Shown here: one piece after another, positions 22,385-34,300 of the stretch | How the letters are laid out: each line of letters opens with the position of its first letter | Numbering within the stretch: the stretch's first letter is position 1 | Source of the DNA: Shinisaurus crocodilurus | Lineage: Eukaryota; Chordata; Lepidosauria; Squamata; Shinisauridae | Direction: 5' to 3' | NCBI GenBank assembly: GCA_021292165.1 | Contig: CM037877.1 | Location: 112,553,289 to 112,617,288, forward strand | Length of the DNA: 64,000 bases | The notes under the pieces: generated by a model | Seen by the model: only the letters and a program-made list of their open reading frames with translations | Databases searched by the model: none | Told to the model about the DNA's origin: nothing | Program-made: the position numbers and the translations under genes

Positions 22385-24965
22385 GGGGTAGGCAAGGGAA
22401 ACAAAGGAGGGGCAGTTGTTATCTGGGACAGAAAGGATTACATCCAAGAAGTTAAGAGACAGTTGGGGAATAATACACACTATAGGCCATGTTTAGATAA
22501 CCCCACACGAAATATAAAAAAAGAGATAGCCTACCGTACTTAATAGATGAAGCCTTCTTACTAGGATATATTTCAAAATCTACTTATGAGTTTTTTTACT
22601 GATACGGATGAAAGGATTCCGCAATTCTATCTATTACCAAAAATCCATAAAGGGATTTTCCCTGTACCAGGAAGACCCATAGTCTCCGGCTGTGGATCTA
22701 TCCTAGAGCCCCTAGCTGTGTATGTAAACCATTTTTTAAAACCATTTATGGAACAAATTAATTCATATATAAAGGATACAACTCACTTTTTGAATTTAAT
22801 ACACAAGCTACAGCTAGAACCAACTGATTCATGGCTAGTCACCTTAGATGTTAATGCCCTCTATACAAACATCCCACAGGAAGAGGCTATACTTGTTATT
22901 GAAGAGACACTAAATAAGAGAAAAGTGTTAAATCCACCGACTAACTTTATTATGGCCCTGGCTCAACTAGTCTTAAAGAATTTTTTTTTCCAGTTTGAAA
23001 ATAATTTTTTTTGGCAAATATCAGGCACAGCCATGGGATGTAGATTTGCCCCTGGAATTGGCTAACCTATACATGCAAACTTTTGAAGAACAGCATATTT
23101 TGAATAGGGATAACCCATTCAGACACCATATAACATTCTACAAACGATATCTGGATGATATTTTTGTGGTCTGGCAGGGTTCTGAAAACACTCTTTGAGA
23201 TTTTGAACATTTCATTAATAATCAACATACCACTATCAAATTTGACATGAAATATGACAAGCGCCAAATTCATTTTTTGGATATATACCTAACTGCATGA
23301 GGGATCTCTACAAACATCCACATATAAGAAACCAACAGACGTGAACTCCTACTTGAACTATGAAAGTCACCATACTGTCTCTTTAAAGAGAAATTTACCT
23401 TATTCACAATTCTTAAGGATTAGTAGAAATTGTAGTCAAAGCAGTGAATTCCATCTACAAGCTGGACAATTAATGCGACAATTAGAAGACAGAGGCTACC
23501 CCCGTAGAATACTAAAACAGGCTCTGTACAAAGCCAAAACAGTAAAAAGGACAGAATTGCTAAAACCCAAAAATAGATTAACACAAAACAATAGAATGAT
23601 TATCCCCATAACATTTGATAGCTCAACTGTGTATATTAAAAACATTATCCTAAAACATTGGCACCTTTTGAAAGATATCCCCAAGTGTGCACAACCACCC
23701 ATGTTTGCCTATAAACGTACTGCCAGTTTAAAAGACATTCTGGTTCATTCAAGATTAGGGCATAACATGAATCAGACAACCATCACTGAAAAAATACCTG
23801 TGGGACATTACAAATGTGGCAATTGTAGTGTTTGTGACAATTGCTTGACCCTAAAGTCTTTTAGAAACCCTACTAACAATAAAGAATACACCCTAAAAGA
23901 ATCTTCCAATTGTAATACACCAGGTGTTGTATATGCTATCCAATGTCCCTGCTCTTTACTATACATAGGCATGACGACTAGAAAAATAAAATTAAGAATA
24001 GCTGAACACAAAAGTTGCATTAGAACCAAAAAGATTCATGCACCAATGGTCAAACATTATATGGAACATGAGCATGATGAAAACTCTGTCAGGTTTTGGT
24101 GCTTAGAAAGAGTGCAAGGTACAGGAAAACAACTAATAGCAAAACTTAAAAACCAAGAGTCCAGATGGATATTTAATCTAAATACAGTGGCTCCATTTGG
24201 ATTAAATGAGAACATAGATTGGTTATCAACTGGTTTGTAGTATACTATTTTTGCCATGGTTTTGTTGAAATAAATTATGTATAAAGACCAACTTTAGTGT
24301 AAGTTCGTTCAGAATACTAGATGTATAGCCATACTATCAGGCAACCTCTAAATGAAGATGACTACCAGGTGTGTGTAAGAGTATCACACCAGATAAATTA
24401 CTCCATCTGCCAAGCTCTAGAGCACTGCCTCAGGAACTTAGTAGATGAAACCAACTTTGGTGAGTCAATATACTCCTTCTGAAAGGGTTTTCTTATATTT
24501 TTATTTTTTCCATCTTTTTAAATTTAAATTTTTTTTATCAATGTATGTGCTAATAAAACAAATGTATATTTTATATAGAATTGGAGAAATACAGAGCAAT
24601 AGCTTGTAGATTGAACTAAGTGAAAACTACAGGGGTGAGCATGTCATTATTTAATTATGTTTTATATTACTACTAATTTCTTAAGAAAAACTAGCAGACT
24701 GTAGTTTGATTCATTGTAAGTTTTGTATTTTTCCTAAGCCACTGAAGAAGGCCTTTGGGCCGAAACGCGTTTGGCTTCTACACAAGAGTAAAGAAAGCTT
24801 ACATGCTGTGAGGACATTTCTCTGGAAGCATCAAACAAAAAAACTTTGGCACTAATAATACTCCATCTAGAGATAGAGGTCCTCAAGTCTGAAAGGACAT
24901 TATTATCATCTTCAGCCCAAAAGATGTTGTAATTTACAGGTTTAATTGTTTCTGTCTTATACATG
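22385..24965 (+). mobile_element. Defective Penelope-like retroelement (RT plus GIY-YIG endonuclease)
   Basis: Reverse transcriptase pieces: GGAVVIWDRKDYIQEVKRQL (from ~22409), then stops near 22541-22565; FYLLPKIHKG (~22622), VTLDVNALYTNIPQEEAIL, GTAMGCRF; after a frame change FYKRYLDDIFVVWQ with the YLDD catalytic motif (~23140-23180); TGA at ~23199; after another change the piece from 23341 to 24240 with zinc-binding-like CGNCSVCDNC and the GIY-YIG motif VVYAIQCPCSLLYIGMTTRK followed by LRIAEH. RT followed by GIY-YIG defines the Penelope class. It is inactive because of the stops and frame changes. A hammerhead-like motif lies in the 3' region. Confidence 0.92.
24736..24776 (+). ncRNA. Hammerhead ribozyme-like motif of the Penelope-like element
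   Basis: Stem I AAGCCA (24736-24741) can pair with TGGCTT (24772-24777 region). The core CTGAAGA is at 24742-24748. Stem II is GGCC/GGCC at 24750-24753 and 24758-24761 with loop TTTG; GAA follows; stem III is the palindrome ACGCGT, then T as the cleavage-site base. An extra A (24749) precedes stem II. Short palindromic stem III is known for Penelope-element hammerheads, which act as dimers. Confidence 0.7.
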
Positions 24966-25577
24966 TTTTATATATATAATTTTTTTAAAAAAATATTTCT
25001 GGAAATTTTTACATTACATTATTAAATTTAATCTATTTTACTATATTTTATGGTTATATTTTATATATACAATTCTTGACTTTTAAGTTTCTACTGCTCA
25101 AAACAAGGCCACAAAGACACATTTTCCTTACTGAGCACGTTATATTTCTCAGTGGCAGATGTTGTGGCAACAAACTAAAATCTTGAACTGTATAATAAAC
25201 TATTATTAGTATGTCTGTAATCTGAATGGGATTAAACGTCATCTGCATCTGACAGGGCAACCTCTAATCAGTTTTGATTAAAAACAACCAACTAAGCTTG
25301 AAGAAAACACTTCAAAGACTCTCTCCAAACAGCTTGGCCGTTAATACTAACTCAGTTAGTATTTTTGAGATATTTCCATACGATAACTGGTGGGATCAGT
25401 CGTTCACAGTTCTTGCTTACGTTCTTTGTCTCAGTGATGGTCATTTAGCATAAAGACTAGCTCCAATGACACATCTTATTAATTGGTTCCCATATTCCAG
25501 TTGGAAAGAGGAGCGAAGAGAAGGATTTTCTGTAACTCATTTCCCCCCTGGAAAAGAACAATTAATTATTTTATGGA

Positions 25578-25996
25578 GGGAACGATCCTATGGTCCCTAG
25601 ACATTATCTGGGGAGGGGGCACAAGATAGTTTGGATTCGCAGCTCCAACCTCCCCTCCCCCATCCCCTCACAGCCAGCACGGAAAGAACCTCACCGGCTG
25701 TTCTCCATGGTTGGTAAAGTGACCTCAGGGGGGGGGGAGAAGGGGCAGGGAGGGGGCAGGGACAGGAGGAGACTGGAGTGGCCAGAATACAAGGTATCCT
25801 GAAGCCGCTTCAGCCTCCTTCCCTCCCCCTCCAAAATACCATTGTTAGATGGCCAGAAATAGCCGTCTAGTGAAAATGCAGAGTGGGAGGAGCGGGGAGG
25901 TGAAAATTGCCTCCACAACTCCTCCCACTCTGCATTGGATACCAGTAAACCTCAGAGTCCAGGGTGTTATGGGCATCCCCATAGGATTGCGTCCTT
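25578..25996. mobile_element. MITE family B, copy 1
   Basis: Ends ACGATCCTATGGTCCCTAGA and GGGCATCCCCATAGGATTGC are inverted. The body matches 49220-49673 (AAGTGACCTCAGGGGG, CAGCCTCCTTCCCTCCCC-like, GGAGGTGAAAATTGCCTCCA). Confidence 0.65.
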
Positions 25997-26004
25997 ACAG
26001 TATT

Positions 26005-26150
26005 TTTAACCCACTCGTCTTCAGCCCAAGAGGCTCCCAGAGTGGCTTACAAAGATTAATAATAAGGCAGTCCCTGCCCTCAGGCTTACAATCCAAAAAA
26101 TATGACACAGAAAGAAAAAGGATTCGGAGGGTGGAGGAAAAAAGCAAAAA
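26005..26150. repeat. Dispersed repeat (shared with 30175-30290)
   Basis: GTGGCTTACAAAGATTAATA, AGGCAGTCCCTGCCCTCAGG and CTTACAATCC are shared with the copy at 30175-30290. Confidence 0.6.
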
Positions 26151-26155
26151 TAAAG

Positions 26156-26937
26156 TGTGGAGGACCAGCACCCGGATCCTCTGCGTGAGTTCGGCGCTTA
26201 ACGGGTTAACCGGCACTGAGCTGCAGCCCGTACAAGTGATTGAAATTGACTAGGAGGTTTGCGCAATAAAAGGAAACTCCAGAACCTTTGTATGACCATA
26301 TAAGGCGTTTATTTACTACAAGTTAAATGGACTTGTAGTAATAGCTTTCTAGGTATACTACAACGTCAACATGACCTGACGTGATCTCCGAGTTTTATCA
26401 ATGAATGGGTTCCCAGGCTAGCGTATTGGGGAAAACAGTTACCTTAGCTCAGAGACTTTACGCTGGTTAGTTTTCTGCCTGGCTCCGGATCCGCCTGACC
26501 CGGGGAAGAGAACAGCTTCGCCCAGCCACAGCTGGAAGACTGACTTGATGAAGCGACCCGTGTTCCCAACAACTCCCAGAAGATGTGCAAGGGGTTTTCT
26601 ACCCCACCTTTTCCCGCTCTCCCGCCCCTTGCCTGTCAGGTGGGCTTATCCCTGCCCCCTGTGTGGCAGGTGGGCTTATGCCTGCCCGGGAAAAGATGAC
26701 ATATCCTGGTCTCGGGGTGTACTTTACAGCTCATAGTGGCTGCCCTGTCTTCTTGATGGTCCGCAATTCTCCTTTGTGGATTCTGACCGAGAACTTCCTT
26801 GTTGGTCTGCAGGTTTCGTCTGGCAGAGCCAGCACCTCCAGTTCCCCTCCCACCCCCTCTGGAGAGGTTTATGCAGACAGAGCTTGGCAGGGAAATGTGT
26901 GTGTTCATGTTCCTTTTACAGTTGGGCTTTCTCCACA
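26156..26937 (-). mobile_element. Solo LTR with perfect 5-bp target duplication
   Basis: On the minus strand it runs TGTGGAGAAAGCCCAACTG ... GGTCCTCCACA, so it has TG...CA ends with inverted TGTGGAG/CTCCACA. TAAAG flanks both sides (26151-26155 and 26938-26942). An AATAAA-type signal lies in the expected R/U5 position. No internal genes. It resembles 55172-55873. The element class (ERV or Ty3-like) is not resolved. Confidence 0.88.
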
Positions 26938-26942
26938 TAAAG

Positions 26943-28300
26943 CATCAATTTCAAAGTTCTTATAGGTGCTCTTTCTGGCAAAGAAGGGCAAAACAAGCTC
27001 CCTGCAGCTGCTCCTTCTCTGGCCAATGTCTGGGGCTATGCTGGCTTTCCCCTTGCCATGATGTTCTTCCTGAGAACATGGGGACCATGGGGTGCAGCTT
27101 CCCAGTGGCCCTTGGATCTCTGGCCAATGGATGACTCCCTCACATGTGGATCCATTCTCAATTGCTTCTCAAACAATTTTGCCATTGTTCTTAACTTACA
27201 CTTTTAAAGTGGGGATAGACAACTGGTGTCCTGGGGGCTTAATTACTAAGGATACCCCCCATATGCTCCTGAGTTGCTGACTCCCATGCAAGTCAAGAAA
27301 CAGCAAAGGGCTCCAGTCATGTAAAGCGCAAGCAATACTCTGTCATTCTCCTTTCATGCACCTTGGACACATAGGATGGAGAAGATGAAGTTTACAAAGG
27401 GAGAACTTTGATCTCATTCTCAACAACGCTGTAAAGCTGGGCCTGGGTTGTACCACTTCAGGTTGCAGATACAGGTTCACATAACTGAGTATCTTCTTCT
27501 TCTTCATGATGTAAAACTAGATGTCAGGGAGAATGTCACACTAGAAGCCTTCTCCCTATCATCCAGTTTTCTGGTTGGGGGAGGATTTTTGAAATGGAGA
27601 AGCATTCCATTATGTCATACCTTCCAACATCTGATCTCACAGATGAAAATAGGGACACACATGTGAATTTGTCAGAGGTATGGTTAAGCAACATGAAGGT
27701 GTGATCAAGAGGTTGTGGCCAGGCAACATGAGGGCGTGGCCAAAGGTATGGCCAGGCAACCAAAGGGCATGGTCAAGTACAAAAGTTATTAGAAGAAAAA
27801 CACAAAATCTTATAATTATTACATTATTATATTATATATTTTATAATATTTTATATGTGGCTTTTGTAATATTTTTTTACGTTACTTAAACCCTTAATTG
27901 TTGATATCTCGTGTTTTTCAGGGGGTGTGTGTCAGTGCTTGCAGGGCAATCTCTTTTTGTTTTAAAATGGTCAGGATTGGCACAAATTCAACAGGTGAAG
28001 CTTACCCCCCCACACACACACACCCAAACATGGAGCTTCAGAGAGAAGGGGAAGTTTCTTGCATTTCCTTCTGACACTGCAAACTCACCTGTTAGAGGCA
28101 CAGAGACAGCTCTGTTAGGAAACAAAATCTTTGGCAATATAAAGATAGGAATCATGTGATAAATTCCCTCATTCACCTCTGGTGCAGCCACTGGGTGCAG
28201 CCTCGTTTTCAGCAGGTAGAGCGTGTGTGCACGTGCGCACACACACACACCCTCCCAGCATCTGTCTCTCCATAGGGCTGTTCGAGCCTAAAAAGAGCTA
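26943..28300. other. Intergenic, no gene recognised
   Basis: Unassigned sequence with a short ACA-rich tract near 28008-28025. A locally repeated unit (GGCAACATGAGGGCGTGGCC and variants) occurs three to four times at about 27680-27780. Confidence 0.4.
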
Positions 28301-28302
28301 CA

Positions 28303-28391
28303 CTTAAAGGGGCCATGCCATGGGCAAAATTGCAGCTAAGCTTGCCGTTTTCGCTTAGCTGCAATTTTGCCCATGGCATTGCCCCTTTAAG
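28303..28391. repeat. Long near-perfect palindrome
   Basis: CTTAAAGGGGCCATGCCATG and following bases to GCTAAGC are mirrored by GCTTAGCTGCAATTTTGCCC through CCCCTTTAAG, about 38-nt arms around an 11-nt loop. Confidence 0.9.
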
Positions 28392-29024
28392 GAAAGTTTT
28401 AAGTTTAAATTCGGGACTCTGTATGACAAAGTGAGAAGCCGGGACGGCTTAAGGGTTTTCGTGACAGTCCCGGCATTTTCAGGGCAGTTGGAGACTATGT
28501 TACGTGAACCCCCACTTGCAGTCTGAAGTGGTACAGGTTTATCACCTCAACGAGAATTTGGCCCATGTTTCAGCTTTCATGGGGGTGAGGCAGTGGGCAG
28601 AGCCAATGTTACTGGCCCTTCAGCCTTTGTTCAATTCATAATGCGGCCCTTGTGAAAAATGAGTTGCCAACTTTAGAGGGCCCACTTTTTAAAGAGTCCT
28701 ATATTATGTTTTCATGAAAAACACCTTGCAGGCCATACAACCATTCAGGGTTGACCAAAGGGTCAGGGATAATAATTCCTGAATGTGGCAATGGCTTATG
28801 CAGTACCCTGTGCTTGAACCAAGAGAGCTTATTTGACCCCAGGTCTGGGATAGACGAAGTAGCTGTGAGCTTTTTCCACCCAGGCTGCGCTGATCTCCAA
28901 AGTCTGGAACAGTCCGTGACCTTTTAATGACTATCTACTAGTGGGTCATGGATTAGCCCTCAGAGGCAGATGTTTGGTTTCCTTTGAAACCTGCAAAGAA
29001 GAGTGGTTCTCAAAGACAATTTTT

Positions 29025-29215
29025 AATTATCTGCTGAATTTGTATCCCACCTTTCCATTACAAGTAGCACTCAAGGCAGCCATCAAGAATAAAATATAAG
29101 ATAAAATACAAAATTATACCTAAAACATAAAAGCAAAACAATTAAAACGCCTCAATGAAAATAAGTAAACCAGTTAAAACCTGCCTCAGTAAATGAGTCA
29201 GCTTAAAAGCCAAAA
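29025..29215. repeat. Dispersed repeat with A-rich tail
   Basis: TGTATCCCACCTTTCCATTA and AGTAGCACTCAAGGCAGCCA then A-rich sequence, like many squamate SINE/LINE 3' ends. Confidence 0.45.
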
Positions 29216-29471
29216 GTTGGTCTAAATAATAATTAAAAAAACCCCACCTTTGCCTGCTAGTGGAAGGACAACAAAGATGGCACTAACTGGCCTCCCCTGC
29301 AGGGAGTTCGAGAACCAGGGAAGCCTTCACCGGACACTCACTAACTATCTGTTGTTTTCTAGTTGCAAAGGGAAGCGGCAAATGCTGAGCAAAGGTATCG
29401 TTCCTATCCCTAAGGATCAAGATAGGGGAATAAGAGTTGTCTATACGGCATATGTACACCGCAGACTTTGG

Positions 29472-29878
29472 GCAGTGAGGCATTTAACCCACCGCTTCAC
29501 TGAGGCTTCTTCTTCCATTTTCTTTGTGGGAGGAAGAGTGCATCTTTTGCATGGGTTTTTTATTTCTGGGGTTTGACTTTCTCTGCCTTTCTATGTATTC
29601 CATTACCCAAGCACAAGGTGGCACTGTGGTATAGCTGCAGTATGGCGGAATTGCAACAATACAGGAGACTTTCATTTTGGTTTGTTGTTTGTTTCAATCC
29701 GGCATTTGAAATTTAAGAGCTGACTGACTTCCCTTGCTCTAAAAAAAAAAAGCCACAAAAATGGTTGCAAAACACGGGAGAGGACCCTGGAGGATGACAA
29801 CTGTTGCGTAATAGACCACAAATTTCCAGTGAGCGAGGGATCACAAGCACACAATAAATGCCTTGTTTAGAGAAGCCC
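29472..29878 (+). mobile_element. CTCF-motif MITE, copy 3
   Basis: Degenerate left end (AGTGAGGCATTTAACCCACC) and right end CCTTGTTTAGAGAAGCCC. Body as in the other copies (CACGGGAGAGGACCCTGGAG). Motif at 29611-29625 differs at two bases. Confidence 0.75.
29611..29625 (+). promoter_or_regulatory. Degenerate CTCF-like site
   Basis: GCACAAGGTGGCACT, two changes from the other three copies. Confidence 0.35.
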
Positions 29879-30174
29879 TTCAGGTGGTGTACCAGTTATT
29901 TCCTCTCCCAGGGAACCCTGGGAACTGTCGCTCTGTGAGGGGGCTAGGGATCTTTAATCAAATTCTCAGCACCATGATTGCATGCCATTTCCCAGATCTA
30001 TTTGCGAGAAGCCATGAAAGTCAAAATGGTATAAAACTGTTAAAGGCTTATTTCTGTACATATTCCTTTTGTATGCAAAGGAAGCAAGCACATGAGCCCA
30101 GTCACCAAAACTAGAATTGTTGACATGGACAAAATCTTGTCTGTTCATTTATTTAAAGCATTGCTACTCTGTTC

Positions 30175-30290
30175 TTCAGATGAAAAAGACTCCTAGAGGG
30201 GTTTACAGAGATTAATAATAAGACAGTCCCTGCCTTCATCCTTACAATCTAAAAGACATGACATAAAAGGAAAAGGCATTGGGAAGGAGG
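30175..30290. repeat. Dispersed repeat (shared with 26005-26150)
   Basis: GTTTACAGAGATTAATAATA and AGACAGTCCCTGCCTTCATC match the copy at 26005-26150. Confidence 0.6.
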
Positions 30291-30299
30291 AGGAAACCA

Positions 30300-31140
30300 G
30301 CAAACTCAGGCACTAGGCTTGGTTTCAAAGTTCAACCGGTCATGGAGCTGGATCTAAGCACAATGGAAGGGCTACTGCTTCTTCTCTCTCTGATGGCCAC
30401 ACTAGTGGCAGCTGGAGGGTGGGGCGTGCTCTCAGCTGGAGCTGTATGCAGGCACAACTGACTGCTGGTTCCTCTCCTTCTGATGGCCTCAGCCTTATGC
30501 AGAGTTCTCATGATCAAGAACTCCATTACTTTTGGGACTTACTTAAACCATTTTTGCTGGTATTCCCACATCAGGCTTTCAAAATAATTGTGCTGGGAAT
30601 AGTGAACTATTAAACAACGACAACAACATAGTGGCATCAATGCGCTTGGTACTTTGCAAAGAAAATAGGTCTGTGCCCTGAGGAACTTACAGTCTAAATT
30701 TCAGCACCCAGGGGGAACAAAGGTGGGGCAGAGCTCTTGACCACTGGGCAAGTAGAGGTGTGTGCATTTAAGGAATATATTATGTATGCATGTTTTACCA
30801 CCTTTATTATTTCTGGCATCAAGGCATAAAGAATGGCCTGAAGGCACTTGATTCAGTTACTTTGCTAAAGCTAAGCAGGTCTGGGCCAGCCAAGGAATCC
30901 TTCTGGAAACTGCATCGTATCGTGCTTTGAGCTTGTGGGAGGAAGGCTGGGATGCCCTGTTCCTTGTATAACATTCATGAAGGCCATCTTAGGATGCATG
31001 AGTTTCTAATTTAGCAGGCCACGTGTTTCAGAGGACCCAGAGGGCTGAATGTGGCAATGGTGCTGCTTCACCTGTACAAGCTTTGTTGTTGGGATGCTTT
31101 CTTTGATTACGTAAAAGCCGTGTGTGTTTGATAATAGTAG
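30300..31140. other. Intergenic before purpurin, nothing recognised
   Basis: No exon-like frame. A short 5S-like remnant (AAGCTAAGCAGGTCTGGGCC, about 30869-30888) is visible. Confidence 0.4.
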
Positions 31141-31149
31141 CTAGGTGGT

Positions 31150-31284
31150 CCAATGTGGGGATTACTGGTGATGGTTTTTACATAATGGATTATCCAGCCT
31201 TAAGCATCTTACTCAGGTCCAGGAGACAGCCAATTAGTGCCCCTCCAGACACCTTATTTAAAGGCAGCTAGGGCAGAGCCGTCC
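31150..31284 (+). promoter_or_regulatory. Putative purpurin promoter with OTX/CRX-type motifs and a TATA-like box
   Basis: GGATTA occurs at 31159-31164 and again at 31187-31192, the second inside the palindrome-like GGATTATCC. Both match the OTX/CRX core on one strand or the other. A CAAT-like CCAATTAG is at 31230-31237 and the TATA-like TATTTAAA at 31255-31262. This arrangement suits photoreceptor expression. Seen in sequence; function inferred. Confidence 0.5.
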
Positions 31285-31360
31285 ACACTCAAGAGACGTC
31301 TTCAGAGCAACAAGAATAAATTGCGGGCAATTAATTCTGGAAACTTCAGCAATCCATCAG
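31285..31360 (+). other. RBP4L: Inferred purpurin non-coding exon 1
   Basis: Follows a TATA-like box at 31255-31262 by the usual ~25-30 bases and ends at a good donor, CATCAG|GTAGGT, at 31360/31361. It contains no start codon used for the protein. The transcription start is an estimate, since no transcript is available. Confidence 0.55.
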
Positions 31361-34300
31361 GTAGGTCTTTCAATAGGCAAGTTCGTGTTATTTTATTCCT
31401 GCTTTATTCAGATGTCTTGCTGTTTCATCCACTTAGATGTGGCTGGGTTATTTAGATCGAAAATCACAGGTGTTTTCAGCATCTTTGGCCATTTATTTTT
31501 TTTGACTGCGATGCCTGATGAGTAGGCCCAGATGCAATGTAAGGATGCAATGCACACCGATGGTCATCAGTTGCTTTTGCTTGTCTTCCGTAAGATTGGG
31601 ACTGTAGTGCAGATTAGAAACTTGGATTTCATGGTTAGGTGTTGACTAAAAGGTACTCTTCGTGACTGGCTAGGCCTGGTATGTGTGCTGTGCTGCCTGT
31701 GTGGTTGTGGGAGTTGCTGAAATGTAGCTGGTTCCACGCTGCTAATGGTAGCATCTGAAGAACGGTGATGACATGGTGGAGCCGGTGATGTGGTTCCAGT
31801 TGTCCCAATGGAAGCCTGAAGTCAGTCCAGGGAAGCGTCATCATTTGATTCTACCGACAGTGTAAACTAGCCCGCTGCAATGCCACATTAATCCTTTGGA
31901 AGGATTCCAGGGGACCGTAATGGATTTTACACCCAAACCCGTGCTTGATTGCTTATAGCTTGGATTTGGATTATGGAAATCTGTGTGCTTTAAACTTTAG
32001 GTTAGCTTAACCCCCCACCCCCACCCCCACCCCATTAATACTCTAGCTCGATACCACCTGGTGGCTGTCCTTTCTGGTGACCTTAAAGCAAGGGAGGTTG
32101 ACACACGTGGGTAGCATGCAGATTGCCTTGCTGGATCGGGGAATGCTACAGTGAGCCTGGAACAGATGGAAATGCATATCCAGTCGGCAGCCACCAGAAG
32201 CTGGAGAGATCAGGCATGTCCTGAGGCCCAAGGCCGGCAAATGGCCAAGCTCCCCTAGAAGACCTCCATTCTCCTTTTGCACAGAACACCCAGGAAGGGC
32301 AGAGGCAGGGTGAGAGAAGTCTTGGGTTGCCTCTTCCAGGCTAAGGGAACCCACTGAGGCCTTGCCTAAACCTCCACCCCCCAGGTATTGAAGCTGGCAC
32401 TCTTGGCTGCAGTGCTGTGTGCTTCTGGACCTAGATGGGATACAGAAGTACTTCATGAACTGCATGCTACTTTCTAGATGGGCATGCACATTTCTAGCCA
32501 CTTTGCAATGCAGATGGTTTGGTACGGAGGAGCCTTTGAACATGTGAGCCTCCACTTGCAGTCAGAGATGGTAGAGCCCGGAGGGTGGTTTCTGTGACTT
32601 CAGTGAGAACAAGGCCTGGATGCAGCTATCACTGGATTGGGGCTCTGAGTATTGACAGAGAGGGTGTGCAGTAAGGCAGTAATATTATGCCCCCTTTAAC
32701 CCCGACCAATGGAGTTTTTCTTTCTTAAGCCCCCACATTAAGGGGCAGCAAATTTAGGGGAGGGACATTGACTGTATAACCACCCACCCCGCACTTTCAC
32801 ATGGTGGTCCTGATCCGGATCATGCCCCTGTGCACTTACTCTAGAGTACAACAACATGTTAGGATCACCTAGACACCACGCATTTTACGTAGCATCTAGT
32901 TTAGCCCCCAGTGGAACTTTCTTTCAAGTAAACGTGCCCAGAACTGAGCTGCAACCGTTTCAGAAATGTCAGTGCTTTAAGGAGAGGAACAGGTAGCTGG
33001 GAAGCGTATGGAAACCAATAAGGCAATGGGCCGATGAGTCATTTGCTGCAGAATCTGCAAAACATAAATGACATCTAAAACCATAAACAGAAATTAACCG
33101 GGGAGATGATAATCCTGTTGCCTGATAAATTCAAGCCGTCATCTCTACTAGATAAGTACAAAACTAATGAATGGTGGCAAACGTTTGGACAAAAACATTT
33201 CTCCAGGCCTCATTAGATATGCAGTCCTAAATCTGGCCAAAGACTGGCTGAGGGACCACTGGATACAATGTAAGCGCTGCTTCATAGGCAGAGAGGGAGG
33301 CCTGCCAGTGGAAAGGCACTTATGTTTCCAGAGGCCCCCAGTACACTCGTGGAAACCTCTGTGGACGTAGATGCCTGTGTTCCACCAATGGGTGGGGGAA
33401 CAGGGCATGTCAACAGCAGCCGAAGATCCACAGGTTCCCAGGGCCCCCTCAACTACAGTAGTCCTAGACCTGGTATAGTTAATTCCCTCCCATTGACAGC
33501 AATGGGAGGAGGGAGGGGAACAAAAAAGGAGGACGTCCCAAAAAATGAAGTAAGAGAAAGCTACCAACACTCTCTCTGGCTGTAGCATGCCGACTAGGCT
33601 TAGGAAGTGGTGGCAGCTCTGCCACATAATCTCACCACCACCACCACCACCACCACCACCACCACCACACAGTTGCTCTGTAATAAATAGACAGGCAATT
33701 CAACATTTGGCACAATAAAAACTAGCTCATCTGTGCTTTTCTTTTTGCTTTTTCAAAGCAAAACATGAGTGGTACCATACCAGTTTAGCAGGGAACCACG
33801 GAAGAATCTAAATTTGTATGCTCTTGTGTTGCTATACTCGAGTATGTTTCTGTGACTGACAGGGGCAGTGCTCATTCCCCTCCTCCCTTTGACAGTGACT
33901 AGCATAGTTTATATTTACGTAGGCGGATCTATCTATCGATCTATCTGTCTTGGCGCAGGTAGTTCGAACTCACAGCACAGGTCAAGAACCCCAAGAGTCC
34001 CTTAATTCCATGTGTTTGCCAGGACTTGGATGGCTCACTCCAGTGATTACACAAATGTTACGCTGGCTCAGCTTGTCTGAGTGTGGAAAGCTAAGCAGGG
34101 TCAGGCCTGGTTATTACTTGGATGGGAGACCCCTCCTCTAGTTTCCTGCATTGAGCAGGGGGTTGGACTTGATGGCCTTGTAGGCTCCTTCCAACTCTAT
34201 GATCTATGAAATCTATAACGCAGAGAATGAAACCAGTTATGTTCATCTGGATGTGGAGAGCAAGCTTCTAACTGGTGCTGAACAACTGTGTTCCTTCACA

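Noticed and set aside
32043..32555. 170-codon reverse-strand open frame in purpurin intron 1
   Set aside because: No domain, no homology I recognise, no splice context; part overlaps the duplicated intronic repeat.
34062..34208. 5S rRNA gene
   Set aside because: Only the internal part is present and it is fused to a LINE-like tail, as in the other two copies.
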